Below are positions 8,112 through 18,131 of a DNA stretch of 64,000 bases, piece by piece. A model generated the notes under the pieces. That model worked only from the letters and a program-made list of their open reading frames with translations. It was not told the origin of the DNA and ran no database searches. Source of the stretch: Sediminicola sp963974715. GTDB taxonomy: Bacteria; Bacteroidota; Bacteroidia; Flavobacteriales; Flavobacteriaceae. The stretch covers positions 62,001 through 126,000 of the forward strand of contig CAXBDK010000007.1 of the NCBI GenBank assembly GCA_963974715.1. Direction: 5' to 3'. The translations under genes and the position numbers were made by a program. Each line of letters starts with the position of its first letter. The stretch's first letter is position 1.

Positions 8112-9453
8112 GCCCGAACGCTTTTTCCAATTTTTCCACTTCAAGACCTATATCCCCAGCTCCCATAGTGACCAGTACTTCAGGTTCCAATGCTTTTATC
8201 GCTTCCACCAGATCCTGCTTGCCCACCAATTTTTTATGGGGGTTTTCCATCATCCCCAAAAGCCATTCCGAGGTGACTCCTTCCATTGGTTTCTCACGGG
8301 CGGGATAGATATCCAACAACAGCACCCTATCAAATTTCTGCAGGCTTGAGGCGAACCCGTCGGCAAAATCACGGGTACGTGAAAAAAGGTGCGGCTGGAA
8401 TACGGCCACCACTTTCTTTCCCGGGTGCATTTCGCGCACCGCATCGTACACCGCATTTATTTCGGTGGGATGGTGCGCATAATCATCTATGTATACCAGA
8501 TCCTCCCGTTTTATACGATAGGAGAAACGTCTTTGCACGCCCTTAAAGCTCGCCAAGGCCTTTGCCAGTCTACCAGCTTCGGCACCTGTTTGAAGTGCCA
8601 TCCCGAAAGCCACCAGGCCGTTCAGCAGATTATGCTGACCGGGCTTGTTGAAGCGCACCCCTTCCAATCTTCCACCGGGCCATTGTATATCGAACAGGTA
8701 CCCTCCATCCGACACCCTAAGGTTAACGATACGGAAATCGGCCCCCTCCTCCAATCCATAGGTGATGCCCTCCAATGGCAGACCCATGCGCACGAACAAT
8801 TTTCCGTTCGTTTTTAACCTTCCCGCAAATTCCTTAAACGAGGCCACCAATGCCTCTGCATTGCCATAAATATCCAAATGGTCGGCGTCCATGGATGTAA
8901 TACAGGCCACATCCGGCGAAAGCTGTAAAAATGAACGGTCGAACTCATCTGCCTCCACTACGGAAACCTCGGTCCCCTCCAATAAAAAATTACTGTTCAG
9001 GTCCTCCGAGATACCCCCTAAAAATGCGGTTATGGGCGTTCCCGTTTCTTTTAACAGGTGGGCTAGGATGCTGGATGTAGTGGTCTTTCCATGGGTCCCA
9101 GCCACCGCAAGACAATAGCTCTCCCTAGTAACGATCCCCAGTACTTCGGCCCGCTTCATCACCGTAAAACCGCCGTCCCTAAAATACTGCCATTCCATAT
9201 GGTCCTTCGGGACCGCCGGGGTGTAGACCACCAACGTATGTTCGGTATCCAAAAATTCCTCTGGGACCAGCTCCATACTGTCTTCATAATGAATCGCCAT
9301 TCCGGCACCGGAAAGTTCCTTTGTAAGGGGCGTCTCGGTCTTGTCATATCCTGCTACCCGTTTCCCGATAAACGAAAAATAACGGGCCAAGGCAGACATA
9401 CCGATGCCCCCTATCCCAAGAAAATAAACGTTATGTATGTTTTTAATGTCCAT
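8101..9453 (-). CDS. murC: UDP-N-acetylmuramate--L-alanine ligase MurC
   Basis: The cytosolic ATP-dependent ligase that adds L-Ala to UDP-MurNAc, the first step of stem-peptide synthesis. The N-terminal Rossmann domain begins FLGIGGIGMSALARYF (residues 11-26). The ATP-binding loop AGTHGKTTTSS is at 118-128 and the central domain continues with VVEADEFDRSFL and MDADHLDIYG. The C-terminal domain carries DDYAHHPTEI, the conserved Mur ligase box. The length of 450 residues is normal. The start overlaps the murG end by 11 nt and the end overlaps ftsQ, consistent with translational coupling. Confidence 0.98.
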   Translation of the reverse strand: MDIKNIHNVYFLGIGGIGMSALARYFSFIGKRVAGYDKTETPLTKELSGAGMAIHYEDSMELVPEEFLDTEHTLVVYTPAVPKDHMEWQYFRDGGFTVMKRAEVLGIVTRESYCLAVAGTHGKTTTSSILAHLLKETGTPITAFLGGISEDLNSNFLLEGTEVSVVEADEFDRSFLQLSPDVACITSMDADHLDIYGNAEALVASFKEFAGRLKTNGKLFVRMGLPLEGITYGLEEGADFRIVNLRVSDGGYLFDIQWPGGRLEGVRFNKPGQHNLLNGLVAFGMALQTGAEAGRLAKALASFKGVQRRFSYRIKREDLVYIDDYAHHPTEINAVYDAVREMHPGKKVVAVFQPHLFSRTRDFADGFASSLQKFDRVLLLDIYPAREKPMEGVTSEWLLGMMENPHKKLVGKQDLVEAIKALEPEVLVTMGAGDIGLEVEKLEKAFGHEN

Positions 9454-10540
9454 TATCCATCAATTTTCCGATTACGTCCGCGATGTCCTTGGTCGCATTG
9501 GGCAATGCCAATTTTTTTATTCCCGAACCAAGTTCCCTTTGGCGCTCTTCCGATCTAAAAAGGTTTTCGAACAGTTCCTCGAAAGTGGCGTCCAGATCTT
9601 TTTCCCTTATCATTATAGCTGCCTTCCTATCCACCAACGATCGGGCATTCTTGGTCTGGTGATCCTCCGCCACATTGGGCGATGGCACAAAAACCACAGG
9701 TTTGCCCACCAAGCTCAGTTCCGATACGGAACCCGCCCCAGCCCTGGAGACGATAATATCGGCGGCCCCATAGGCAAGGTCCATCCTGTTCATAAAATCG
9801 AATACCTTTACCGTATCCGAGGTATACTGAACATATTCCTCGTAATAGAGTTTTCCACATTGCCAGATCAACTGCATCCCCAAGGAGGCGAAAAAATCCA
9901 ATTTTTCTTTGATCAAGCTGTTTATCCGAGCTGCCCCCAGGCTACCGCCCAATATCAACAATATGGGCTTTGTCCCATCCAATCCGTAAAATTTGGCGGC
10001 ATCCATGCTGTCGGTCAGGCCATGGACCAGGTCACTTCGCACGGGATTTCCCGTCTTTACGATCTTATCGGCCGGAAAATATGATTCCATACCGTCATAG
10101 GCCACACATATTTTTTGCACCCGTGACGCCAACAGCTTGTTGGTCACCCCGGCATATGAATTCTGTTCCTGTATCACACATGGAATGCCCCTACCGGAAG
10201 CGACCCGCAATAGTGGACCACTGGCAAAACCTCCCGTACCGATCACCACATGGGGCTTGAACCCGCTCACTATCTTTTGGGATTTTACAAGACTGCTCAA
10301 CAGCTTTAATGGGAACATCAGATTTTTGAGCGTCAGCTTCCGCTGGATCCCACTTATCCATAGACCCTCTATTTTATATCCTGCTTGGGGGACTTTTTCC
10401 ATCTCCATCCTATCCTTGGCGCCCACGAACAGGAATTCCGCTTGCGGATACCGCAACTTCAGTTCGTTCGCAATGGCGATGGCCGGAAATATATGTCCAC
10501 CGGTCCCTCCCCCTGAAAGTATAAATCTATAGTTGTCCAC
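9443..10540 (-). CDS. murG: UDP-GlcNAc transferase MurG (lipid II synthesis)
   Basis: A peripheral inner-membrane glycosyltransferase (365 residues) that adds GlcNAc to lipid I to form lipid II. It has the MurG signature SGGGTGGHIFPA at residues 9-20. The second glycine-rich loop is ILGGSLGAARIN near 193-204, and the donor-binding segment is IVSRAGAGSVSELSLVGKPVVFVP near 258-281 with the conserved VSEL. A hydrophobic patch near 80-100 fits membrane contact. It overlaps ftsW by 14 nt and murC by 11 nt. Confidence 0.98.
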   Translation of the reverse strand: MDNYRFILSGGGTGGHIFPAIAIANELKLRYPQAEFLFVGAKDRMEMEKVPQAGYKIEGLWISGIQRKLTLKNLMFPLKLLSSLVKSQKIVSGFKPHVVIGTGGFASGPLLRVASGRGIPCVIQEQNSYAGVTNKLLASRVQKICVAYDGMESYFPADKIVKTGNPVRSDLVHGLTDSMDAAKFYGLDGTKPILLILGGSLGAARINSLIKEKLDFFASLGMQLIWQCGKLYYEEYVQYTSDTVKVFDFMNRMDLAYGAADIIVSRAGAGSVSELSLVGKPVVFVPSPNVAEDHQTKNARSLVDRKAAIMIREKDLDATFEELFENLFRSEERQRELGSGIKKLALPNATKDIADVIGKLMDNGH

Positions 10541-11726
10541 TCAAAACTTCTAAAGGGTTCGTATCATCCAATTCGGCGGAGACCGCTGGGGATTCCACCT
10601 TTTTATTACTTGCGCTCAGTACGATTCCGATGGCCAAACAGGTCATCCAAATGGAGGTACCGCCACTGCTGATCAACGGCAAGGTCTGTCCGGTCACCGG
10701 AAAGAGTTCCACTGCCACGGCCATGTTGATAAGGGCCTGGAATACGATGGGCAATCCGACCCCCACGACCAAAAGCTTACCAAAAACGGTCTCGTTCCCA
10801 TTGGCCACTACCACGATCCTGAACAATAACAACAGGTAAAAGAACATAATGGCAAATCCGCCCACAAGCCCGTATTCTTCCACTATGATCGCATAGATAA
10901 AATCGGAGGAGCTCTGGGGCAAAAAATTCTTCATGACACTTTTCCCCGCTCCGTTGCCCACTATGCCGCCCATGGCTATGGCACTTTTTGCCCGTTCTAT
11001 CTGGTAGTCACCTTCCGTATCCTTTGGGTCCCAAAAATTCTCCACCCTGCTGATCCAGGTATCCACCCTGTTGGGCATCAGATCGGGCAGCGCCTTCGCC
11101 AATAACACGAATAGGGTGAGCGAAAGCAGGCCGGCAAATATGATCCCCGTCAAGTATTTAATGGGGTAACCACCCATAAAACAGAGCAACAGCACCATAA
11201 AAAAGATAATGGCGGCAGTGGAAAAGTTGGCCGGCAAAATAAGGACCACTACCAAGAAAACGGGCATCCACAAGGGAAGTATGCTCTCTTGGAACTTAAT
11301 GGACCTGTCCTTTATCCGTGTAAGATACCTTGCCACATAGATCATTAACACCACTGCTGCCAGATTGGAGGTCTGGAAGGTTATCCCCACAAGGGGAAGC
11401 CTGATCCACCGACTCGCATTGGCGCCGTCTATCGTGTTACCCTGTGCCAAGGTATAAAGCAGCAACAAAATGGTAATGGGCATCGCGATCAGGGAAAGTC
11501 CCTTAAAATAATGGGTCGGGATCTTATGGATCCCATAGATGATCCCAAAACCGACCACCAATAACATGGCATGTTTTAATAGATATCCAAAGGTCGTCCC
11601 CATCCCTACCACATAGACCAGATTACTACTGGCGCTGTATACGGGCAAAAAGGAAAACAGGGCCAATAGGGCCACTACGCCCCAAATGGCCTTATCACCG
11701 TTGATATTTCTTAAAAAATGCAACAT
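10527..11726 (-). CDS. ftsW: Septal peptidoglycan polymerase FtsW (SEDS family)
   Basis: An integral membrane SEDS protein of 399 residues that polymerises lipid II together with the class B PBP encoded four genes upstream. About ten hydrophobic segments are visible, starting with AIWGVVALLALFSFLPVYSA. The SEDS signature near the C-terminus reads VAVELFPVTGQTLPLISSGGTSIW, with the usual PVTGxxLPxxSxGG. The Asp-containing loop after TM7 (RVDTWISRVENFWDP) matches the family RxxxW region. It abuts murD with no gap. Within a dcw cluster FtsW is favoured over RodA. Confidence 0.95.
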   Translation of the reverse strand: MLHFLRNINGDKAIWGVVALLALFSFLPVYSASSNLVYVVGMGTTFGYLLKHAMLLVVGFGIIYGIHKIPTHYFKGLSLIAMPITILLLLYTLAQGNTIDGANASRWIRLPLVGITFQTSNLAAVVLMIYVARYLTRIKDRSIKFQESILPLWMPVFLVVVLILPANFSTAAIIFFMVLLLCFMGGYPIKYLTGIIFAGLLSLTLFVLLAKALPDLMPNRVDTWISRVENFWDPKDTEGDYQIERAKSAIAMGGIVGNGAGKSVMKNFLPQSSSDFIYAIIVEEYGLVGGFAIMFFYLLLLFRIVVVANGNETVFGKLLVVGVGLPIVFQALINMAVAVELFPVTGQTLPLISSGGTSIWMTCLAIGIVLSASNKKVESPAVSAELDDTNPLEVLSGQL

Positions 11727-13061
11727 TTACAGTTTTTTTACGGCTTCCTTAAACTGATCTCCCCTGTCCTCATAGTTCTTAAATAGGTCGAAACTCGCAC
11801 AGGCGGGAGACAGTAATACCGTGTCCCCTCGTTCCGCTATCTTATAGGCAACTTTTATGGCCTCTTCCATGGAATAGGTCTCTACCATAAGGTCGACCAC
11901 ATTGCCAAAGGCTTCCTTTATTTTTGTATTGTCGTTCCCAAGGCATATGATCGCTTTTACCTTTTCCCGCACCATCGGCATCAAGGGACGATAATCATTT
12001 CCCTTGTCCACGCCCCCAACGATCCATACCGTAGGGGTCTTCATACTGTCAAGCGCATAATAGGTAGCGTTTACATTGGTGGCCTTTGAATCGTTTATGT
12101 AGAGCACATGGTGGATCTTGAGTACCTTCTCCAATCTGTGCGGGGCGCCCTGAAAATTTTGGACGCTCTCGCGGATCGTCTGTTTTCGAATCTGCACCAA
12201 TTTGGCTGCAGTGGATGCCGCCATCGTATTCTTAAGGTTGTGTTTTCCTTCCAGTGCCAAAGCGTCTGTCTCCATCTCCATAGTTGTATTTTGAGTAGTT
12301 ATGTGTATTTTGTTGTTTTTAATGCATGCGCCTTCCACTACCTCCCTTTCCAGGGAAAAAGGCAAGAGTTTGGCCTTTACCGGATGTTTTTGCAGATAAT
12401 CCGTAATCGTTATATCATCCGCATCGTAGATCAGATAATCATTGGCGGTCTGGTTCTTGGTGATCAAAAATTTTGACCGGATATAGTTTTCAAAGGAATA
12501 CCCGTAACGGTCCAAATGATCAGGGGATATATTTGTAATAATGGCGATGTGGGGCCTAAAATCGATGATTCCATCCAATTGGAAACTGCTGATCTCCAAA
12601 ACATAATGGTCGTATTCGTGCTCCGATACCATTTTTGCAAAACTGTCGCCTATATTTCCCGCCATCCCCACATGTAAACCTCCCTGCCGTAACAGATGGT
12701 CCACTAGCATGGTCGTGGTGGTCTTCCCATTACTGCCCGTAATCCCAATGATGGAAGCTCGGGTATATTTATAGGCGAACTCTATTTCCGAAATAACAGG
12801 GGTTCCCTGTTCCCTCAACTTGACCACCAAAGGTGCCGTGTCTGGGATACCTGGACTTTTCATTACGATATCGGCATCCAATATCTTGGATTCCGTATGT
12901 GATCCCTCTTCCCATTCCGCTCCCATTTCCTCTAGGTCCCTTTTATATTTTTCGGCTATTTTCCCTTTATCGGACACAAATATGCTATAGCCCTTTTGAA
13001 GCCCCAAAAGGGCAGTACCAATTCCGCTTTCGCCTCCTCCCAGTATGACCAGTCTCTTCAT
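11727..13061 (-). CDS. murD: UDP-N-acetylmuramoylalanine--D-glutamate ligase MurD
   Basis: The cytosolic ligase that adds D-Glu to UDP-MurNAc-L-Ala. The N-terminal domain starts RLVILGGGESGIGTALL (residues 3-19), the UMP-binding fold. The ATP loop IGITGSNGKTTTTML is at 105-119. The central domain shows NISPDHLDRYG, and the C-terminal box is YINDSKATNVNATYYAL near 325-341. At 444 residues the length is normal. It is exactly adjacent to ftsW (no spacer) and to mraY. Confidence 0.98.
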   Translation of the reverse strand: MKRLVILGGGESGIGTALLGLQKGYSIFVSDKGKIAEKYKRDLEEMGAEWEEGSHTESKILDADIVMKSPGIPDTAPLVVKLREQGTPVISEIEFAYKYTRASIIGITGSNGKTTTTMLVDHLLRQGGLHVGMAGNIGDSFAKMVSEHEYDHYVLEISSFQLDGIIDFRPHIAIITNISPDHLDRYGYSFENYIRSKFLITKNQTANDYLIYDADDITITDYLQKHPVKAKLLPFSLEREVVEGACIKNNKIHITTQNTTMEMETDALALEGKHNLKNTMAASTAAKLVQIRKQTIRESVQNFQGAPHRLEKVLKIHHVLYINDSKATNVNATYYALDSMKTPTVWIVGGVDKGNDYRPLMPMVREKVKAIICLGNDNTKIKEAFGNVVDLMVETYSMEEAIKVAYKIAERGDTVLLSPACASFDLFKNYEDRGDQFKEAVKKL

Positions 13062-14282
13062 TTAGCGTACTTTTAGGGTTACGATACATACAATGGCCAA
13101 CAAGATCCCAACGATCCAAAAACGTGTCACGATCTTACTTTCGTGATATCCCCTTTTCTGGTAATGGTGGTGCAATGGGGCCATCAGGAATATTCTCTTG
13201 CCCTCCCCAAATTTTTTACGGGTATATTTAAAATAGGCCACCTGTAACATCACGGAGATGGATTCCGCAAAAAATATCCCACAGAGCACCGGGATCAAAA
13301 GTTCCTTTCGGACGATGATAGCGATCACCGCAATGACCCCTCCTATGGTGAGGCTCCCCGTATCGCCCATAAACACTTGTGCGGGAAAGGCGTTATACCA
13401 TAAGAATCCTACCAAGGCCCCCAAAAAGGCCGCCACGAACACCACCAGTTCCCCGGCCCGTGGAATGAACATGATGTCCAGATAGTCCGAAAAGATGATG
13501 TTCCCCGATACGAACACAAAGATTCCCAGGGTAAACACGATTATGGCCGATGTTCCGGCTGCCAGGCCATCGATACCATCGGTGAGATTTGCCCCATTGG
13601 AAACGGCCGTTACGATCAGAATGATAATGGGAATGAACACAAGCCACGCGTATTGTTCCAATCCCTTGCCGGCCCAAGTAATAAAACTGCTATAGTCCAG
13701 CTCGTTGTTCTTAAAAAAAGGAACCGTTGTCTTGGTGGACTTGATCTCTTCCCCTGCTTTGGTCTCCAGGGTATAGTTTTCGGTGATCACGGTCCTGTTC
13801 CCTTCCTTCATGGTTACCTCGGGATGGAAGTAGAGCGTCGCTCCTACAATAAGTCCAAGTCCCACCTGTCCCATGATCTTGAATATGCCCTTTAATCCCG
13901 CCTTGTCCTTTTTGAATATTTTTATATAGTCGTCCACAAAACCTATGACCCCCATCCAGAGCGTGGTAACGATCAGCAACAGAATATAGATATTGTCCAA
14001 TTTCGCGAACAGCAGTACGGGCACCAAGGTGGCGAATATGATGATCAGTCCGCCCATGGTTGGGGTCCCGGCCTTTTGCTGTTGGCCATCCAGACCAAGG
14101 TCGCGTACGGTCTCCCCGATCTGCTTGTGCCGAAGGAACAGGATGATCCTTTTACCGTATACGGTGGAGACGATCAGGGAAAACAACACGGCAATGGCGG
14201 CACGAAAGGTTATGAACTGGAATAGCCCCGCCCCTGGCAGCTGATAGTGTTTTTCCAAATATTCGAACAAATAATATAACAT
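13062..14282 (-). CDS. mraY: Phospho-MurNAc-pentapeptide transferase MraY
   Basis: The integral membrane enzyme that transfers phospho-MurNAc-pentapeptide to undecaprenyl phosphate, making lipid I. About ten membrane segments are present. Family motifs are GTPTMGGLIII (residues 72-82), the Asp pair in GFVDDYIKIFKKDKAGL, NGANLTDGIDGLAAGTS with catalytic Asp, and MAPLHHHYQKRGYHESKIV near the C-terminus. The protein is 406 residues, longer than the ~360 of E. coli. The extra length is a periplasmic-looking insertion at about 155-210, common in Bacteroidota MraY. It lies 35 nt after murE. Confidence 0.97.
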   Translation of the reverse strand: MLYYLFEYLEKHYQLPGAGLFQFITFRAAIAVLFSLIVSTVYGKRIILFLRHKQIGETVRDLGLDGQQQKAGTPTMGGLIIIFATLVPVLLFAKLDNIYILLLIVTTLWMGVIGFVDDYIKIFKKDKAGLKGIFKIMGQVGLGLIVGATLYFHPEVTMKEGNRTVITENYTLETKAGEEIKSTKTTVPFFKNNELDYSSFITWAGKGLEQYAWLVFIPIIILIVTAVSNGANLTDGIDGLAAGTSAIIVFTLGIFVFVSGNIIFSDYLDIMFIPRAGELVVFVAAFLGALVGFLWYNAFPAQVFMGDTGSLTIGGVIAVIAIIVRKELLIPVLCGIFFAESISVMLQVAYFKYTRKKFGEGKRIFLMAPLHHHYQKRGYHESKIVTRFWIVGILLAIVCIVTLKVR

Positions 14283-14317
14283 AGTGCCTATCCTATTCCC
14301 CTTTTCAGGGATGATCG

Positions 14318-15781
14318 TTATTTCCTTAAAACCGTTAAAAGTTCCTTTACCTTTTTAAAATCATCGAATTCTACCCGTACACCGTTGGTTTCCTGATAGG
14401 TCTCGTGCCCCTTCCCCGCTATAAGGATGATATCGTTCCCATTGGCAAGCTGGCAGGCCGTCTTTATGGCCTGTTCCCTGTTTTCGATGGTAAGCACCTT
14501 TCGGGCGTTCTGTGCCTCTACCCCTTCTTCCATATCCGCTATGATCTTGGCGGGCGATTCGGAACGGGGGTTGTCGGAGGTAAATATGGCCTGATCACTG
14601 AGTTCGGAAGCGATATGGCCCATTACGGGACGCTTGGACCTGTCCCGATCCCCGCCGCAGCCCACAATGGTGATGACCTTTTCATTACCGGTCCTCAAGG
14701 AATTTATGGTGTCGAGAACATTTTTTAGGGCATCGGGCGTATGGGCGTAATCCACGATGGCCGTAATTTTCCCCTTTGAAATAAAATATTGGAACCTGCC
14801 GTCCACATTTTCCAGTTCGCTCAACAAGCGGAGCGTCTCCAAACGTTCCAATCCCAAAATATCGGCCGTGGCATAGATGGCCAACATATTATAGGCATTA
14901 AAGTCGCCGATCAACCGGGACCAAAGCTCGTTCCCATCGATGTTCAACAATTGTCCGTTAAACTGGTTCTCCAAGATCTGCGCCCTGTAATCGGCATAAC
15001 TCTTCAGGGCATAGGTAAATTTTCGGGCATTGGTGTTCTGCAACATCAACAGCCCGTTTTTGTCATCAATATTGGTAAGGGCGAAGGCCGATTTCGACAA
15101 CTTGTCGAACAATATTTTTTTGGTGTCCCTGTATTCCGCAAAGGTCTTATGGTAGTCCAGGTGATCATGGGTCAGGTTCGTAAAGATGGCCCCTTCAAAT
15201 ACCAGCCCTTCGGTCCTTTTTTGGTGGATACCATGTGAGCTCACCTCCATAAAACAATATTCCACCCCCTCGTCGCACATCAGTTTAAGGTGATGGTTGA
15301 TGGTAAGGGCATCTGGGGTGGTATGGCTGGTGGGATATTCCCTTGTATGTACCATGATCTTTATGGTGGAAATTAGACCGACCTTAAACCCTGCCTTTTC
15401 GAACAATTGATAGAGCAGGCTGCTGACCGTAGTTTTGCCGTTGGTACCGGTAACCCCGATCAATTTCATGTTTTTGGAAGGGTTGCCGTAGAAGTTGGAA
15501 GCCATAATGGACAGGGCCTTATGCCCATTGTCCACCTCCACATAGGTCACCCCGTTCACCATATCGGTCGGCAGCTCCTCGCATATCACCGCCTTGGCCC
15601 CTGCGGCCACCACTTGGGGGATATACTGGTGCCCATCGACCACAGTGCCCCTCATGGCCACGAATACATCGTCCAGACCCACCTTGCGGGAATCGAAGAC
15701 CAAAGAGTTCACCATGACATTGGTGCTCCCGCTCACGGCCGAAAGACTTACCCCGTACAATATGTCCTTTAACGATTTCAT
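14318..15781 (-). CDS. murE: UDP-MurNAc-tripeptide synthetase MurE (meso-DAP type)
   Basis: The cytosolic ligase that adds the third stem-peptide residue. The ATP loop GVTGTNGKTTVSSLL is at residues 109-123, with central-domain EVSSHGIHQKRTEGL and NLTHDHLDYHKT. The substrate-specificity motif DNPR at 403-406 is the form associated with meso-diaminopimelate rather than lysine, so the wall is probably of the A1-gamma type. It overlaps ftsI by 4 nt (ATGA), the usual coupling. At 487 residues the length is normal. No murF follows. Confidence 0.97.
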   Translation of the reverse strand: MKSLKDILYGVSLSAVSGSTNVMVNSLVFDSRKVGLDDVFVAMRGTVVDGHQYIPQVVAAGAKAVICEELPTDMVNGVTYVEVDNGHKALSIMASNFYGNPSKNMKLIGVTGTNGKTTVSSLLYQLFEKAGFKVGLISTIKIMVHTREYPTSHTTPDALTINHHLKLMCDEGVEYCFMEVSSHGIHQKRTEGLVFEGAIFTNLTHDHLDYHKTFAEYRDTKKILFDKLSKSAFALTNIDDKNGLLMLQNTNARKFTYALKSYADYRAQILENQFNGQLLNIDGNELWSRLIGDFNAYNMLAIYATADILGLERLETLRLLSELENVDGRFQYFISKGKITAIVDYAHTPDALKNVLDTINSLRTGNEKVITIVGCGGDRDRSKRPVMGHIASELSDQAIFTSDNPRSESPAKIIADMEEGVEAQNARKVLTIENREQAIKTACQLANGNDIILIAGKGHETYQETNGVRVEFDDFKKVKELLTVLRK

Positions 15782-17784
15782 GATAGTTCCAATACTATTT
15801 TTTTTATCTTGTCCAGTTCCGTTCCCTTGGCAATGGATTGCCGTACCACTTTTCCATACCCCTTAACTTCCACCTCTAGGCCCAGGTTTTCCAATAAGGA
15901 TACCGCATCCATCCCGCTCATGCCCTGAACGTTCGGCAGTACCGCGTACTGCTTTTGCGCATGTGCATAGTATTGTTGGTACCGTTTGTCCAATTCTGCC
16001 TGCAAGGGTTCCAGTCCCTGCAGCTCATCCGTTATGGGGTTGGTGGCATAGATTTTTTGGGCTATCGATTTAAATACCGGTCCGGATACGTCCGCCCCAT
16101 AATAGCCCACGCTTTTATCGGGTTCATGTATCACCACGATACAGGAATATTTGGGATCGTCCGCCGGGAAATATCCCGCAAAGGTGGAGATGTACCGCAG
16201 CTTGTTGGGATCTTTTGACACATAATTTTTCTGGGTGGTCCCCGTTTTTCCCGCCATGGAAAAATTAGGGGAGTAGAGCCCGTGCCCGGTCCCAAAATCC
16301 TTTTCCACCACTTCCTTTAAAAGCTGCTGTACCTGCTCCACCGTCTCCGAAGAACAGATGGACGGATTGAGCACCTCTTTTCCGAACTTTAAAATGGATT
16401 TGTCCCATTCCCGGACCTCCTTGATCAATCTCGGCTTTAACATTTCCCCATCGTTGGCAATTGCATTGTAAAATGCAAGGGTCTGCATAGGGGTCAGGGA
16501 CACCTCGTATCCATGGGACATCCATGCTAGGGATATCCCGGACCAGCCCTTATCACCGGGATACCTGATAACAGGTTCCCCCTCGCCATTGATGGGCATG
16601 CCCAACTTTTTATGAAGGCCCATGTTCATAAGCCTGTTCACGAATTTCCCAGGGCTATCCCTATAATTGTTGTGTATTATTTTGGCAAAGGCCGTATTGG
16701 AAGAAAGAGCGAACGCCTTGGCCACGGAAATCTTTCCGTACCCCCCCCATTTTGAATCCCTGACGGTACGGTCATATACGCGCCATTGTCCCTTTTCGGT
16801 GTCCACTACCGTGCTGGTGTCCACCACCTTGTCCTCCAAGGCCGCTACGAGCGACATAAGTTTAAAGGTGGAACCGGGTTCGTGCGATTCGCCAATGGCG
16901 TAATTCAAACGCTCATAATATTTTCCATCGGGGGTTATTCCCAGATTGGAAATTGCCTTCACCTCACCTGTTCGGGTTTCCATGACAATGACACAGCCAT
17001 GGTCGGCCTTATACTTTTCCAATTGCTTCAAAAGCGCATGATGGGCAATATCCTGTATATTGATATCAATAGTGGAGATCACATCGTAACCATCCTGGGG
17101 TTCCACCAGATTATCGAACCCAATGGGCTTCCACTGCCCTTTTGCTATTTTTTGTTTTAACCGTTTTCCTTCAACGCCCCTGAGATATTGCCCAAAGGCC
17201 CCTTCCAAGCCCACTCGGGTATAATAGCCGTTTTCATCCACCCTTTCATAACCTACGCTCCGTTCCGCGATCTTGCCCAAGGGATGTTCCCGAATGGTCT
17301 TTTGCTCCACGATCAGCCCGCCCTTGTAAGGACCTTTGTTAAAAAGAGGGAACTGCTTTACCCTCATATAATCCGAATAATCCAAGTTTCGGGCGATCAA
17401 ACGGTATCGGTCCTTGTTGGCCCTGGCCTTTCGAAAGACCTGCTGATATACCGATGAGGGGCGGTCGAACAATTTTCCCAAAGAATCGCACAGGGGTTTT
17501 AGGTAAAGCTCAAAATCTTTGTTCGACACGGTTTCCGCATCAAATCGGATGGAATACCTAGAGACCGAGGTGGCCAGGAGACTCCCGTCATCGGAATAGA
17601 GATTGCCTCGGTTGGGGGCGATGGTAAAAAGTTTTTCAGTTCTGTCCATGGCCAACTTGCGGTACTTATCGCCATCCACCATCTGAATGCTGACAAGCTT
17701 CACCATGACGGCAACCGCAAACAGAAAAAGGAATCCTGCCACTATATACAACCGGGTCAATATGTTCTTTTCACTTATCGCCAC
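15778..17784 (-). CDS. ftsI: Class B penicillin-binding protein FtsI (PBP3), with C-terminal PASTA domain
   Basis: The septal transpeptidase that cross-links new peptidoglycan. Residues 10-34 form the membrane anchor. A dimerisation (pedestal) domain follows with NRGNLYSDDGSLLATS at 58-73. Transpeptidase motifs are present: S305-TF-K308 (SxxK, acylation Ser305), S361-S-N363 (SxN) and KTG at 513-515. The C-terminal ~55 residues (NVQGMSGMDAVSLLENLGLE) form one PASTA domain, giving 668 residues in total. It starts 1 nt inside the ftsL stop and ends overlapping murE by 4 nt. Confidence 0.96.
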   Translation of the reverse strand: MAISEKNILTRLYIVAGFLFLFAVAVMVKLVSIQMVDGDKYRKLAMDRTEKLFTIAPNRGNLYSDDGSLLATSVSRYSIRFDAETVSNKDFELYLKPLCDSLGKLFDRPSSVYQQVFRKARANKDRYRLIARNLDYSDYMRVKQFPLFNKGPYKGGLIVEQKTIREHPLGKIAERSVGYERVDENGYYTRVGLEGAFGQYLRGVEGKRLKQKIAKGQWKPIGFDNLVEPQDGYDVISTIDINIQDIAHHALLKQLEKYKADHGCVIVMETRTGEVKAISNLGITPDGKYYERLNYAIGESHEPGSTFKLMSLVAALEDKVVDTSTVVDTEKGQWRVYDRTVRDSKWGGYGKISVAKAFALSSNTAFAKIIHNNYRDSPGKFVNRLMNMGLHKKLGMPINGEGEPVIRYPGDKGWSGISLAWMSHGYEVSLTPMQTLAFYNAIANDGEMLKPRLIKEVREWDKSILKFGKEVLNPSICSSETVEQVQQLLKEVVEKDFGTGHGLYSPNFSMAGKTGTTQKNYVSKDPNKLRYISTFAGYFPADDPKYSCIVVIHEPDKSVGYYGADVSGPVFKSIAQKIYATNPITDELQGLEPLQAELDKRYQQYYAHAQKQYAVLPNVQGMSGMDAVSLLENLGLEVEVKGYGKVVRQSIAKGTELDKIKKIVLELS

Positions 17785-18113
17785 TATTCTGTCGACTTTA
17801 CAATAATTTTGTTCGGTGGGGTTTCGGAGGGAAACAATCCGGCCTCTTCCAAAGTCCCTAGGATGGTGGATTCCAGTTTTAGTCCCTGCAGGTCGGAGCG
17901 TACGTCCACAAATTCGCTACGGAGTTCCCGCACCTCCTCGTTTAGGGCCGCTATACGGTGCACCTTGCTATCGGCACTATGTGAGCTGGCGATCATCACG
18001 GTCGCCAAAAAGGAGGCGAAAATTATAAAGAGCCAGTTTTTGGGAGCGTCTCCGCTTACCAAGAACTTACCTTTTAGAATATCCAGAATACCTTTTCTCA
18101 TCACCTGTTTCAT
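17784..18113 (-). CDS. FtsL-like bitopic division protein
   Basis: A 109-residue protein with a short basic N-terminus, one membrane helix at about 26-44 (NWLFIIFASFLATVMIA), then a heptad-like helix (IAALNEEVRELRSEFVDVRSDLQGLKLES). This is the layout of FtsL, which pairs with FtsQ/FtsB in the divisome. FtsL proteins are poorly conserved, so the call rests on topology, length and position between rsmH and ftsI, where ftsL always sits. It overlaps ftsI by 1 nt. Confidence 0.85.
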   Translation of the reverse strand: MKQVMRKGILDILKGKFLVSGDAPKNWLFIIFASFLATVMIASSHSADSKVHRIAALNEEVRELRSEFVDVRSDLQGLKLESTILGTLEEAGLFPSETPPNKIIVKSTE

Positions 18114-18131
18114 CTAGTGGGAAGGGATCCA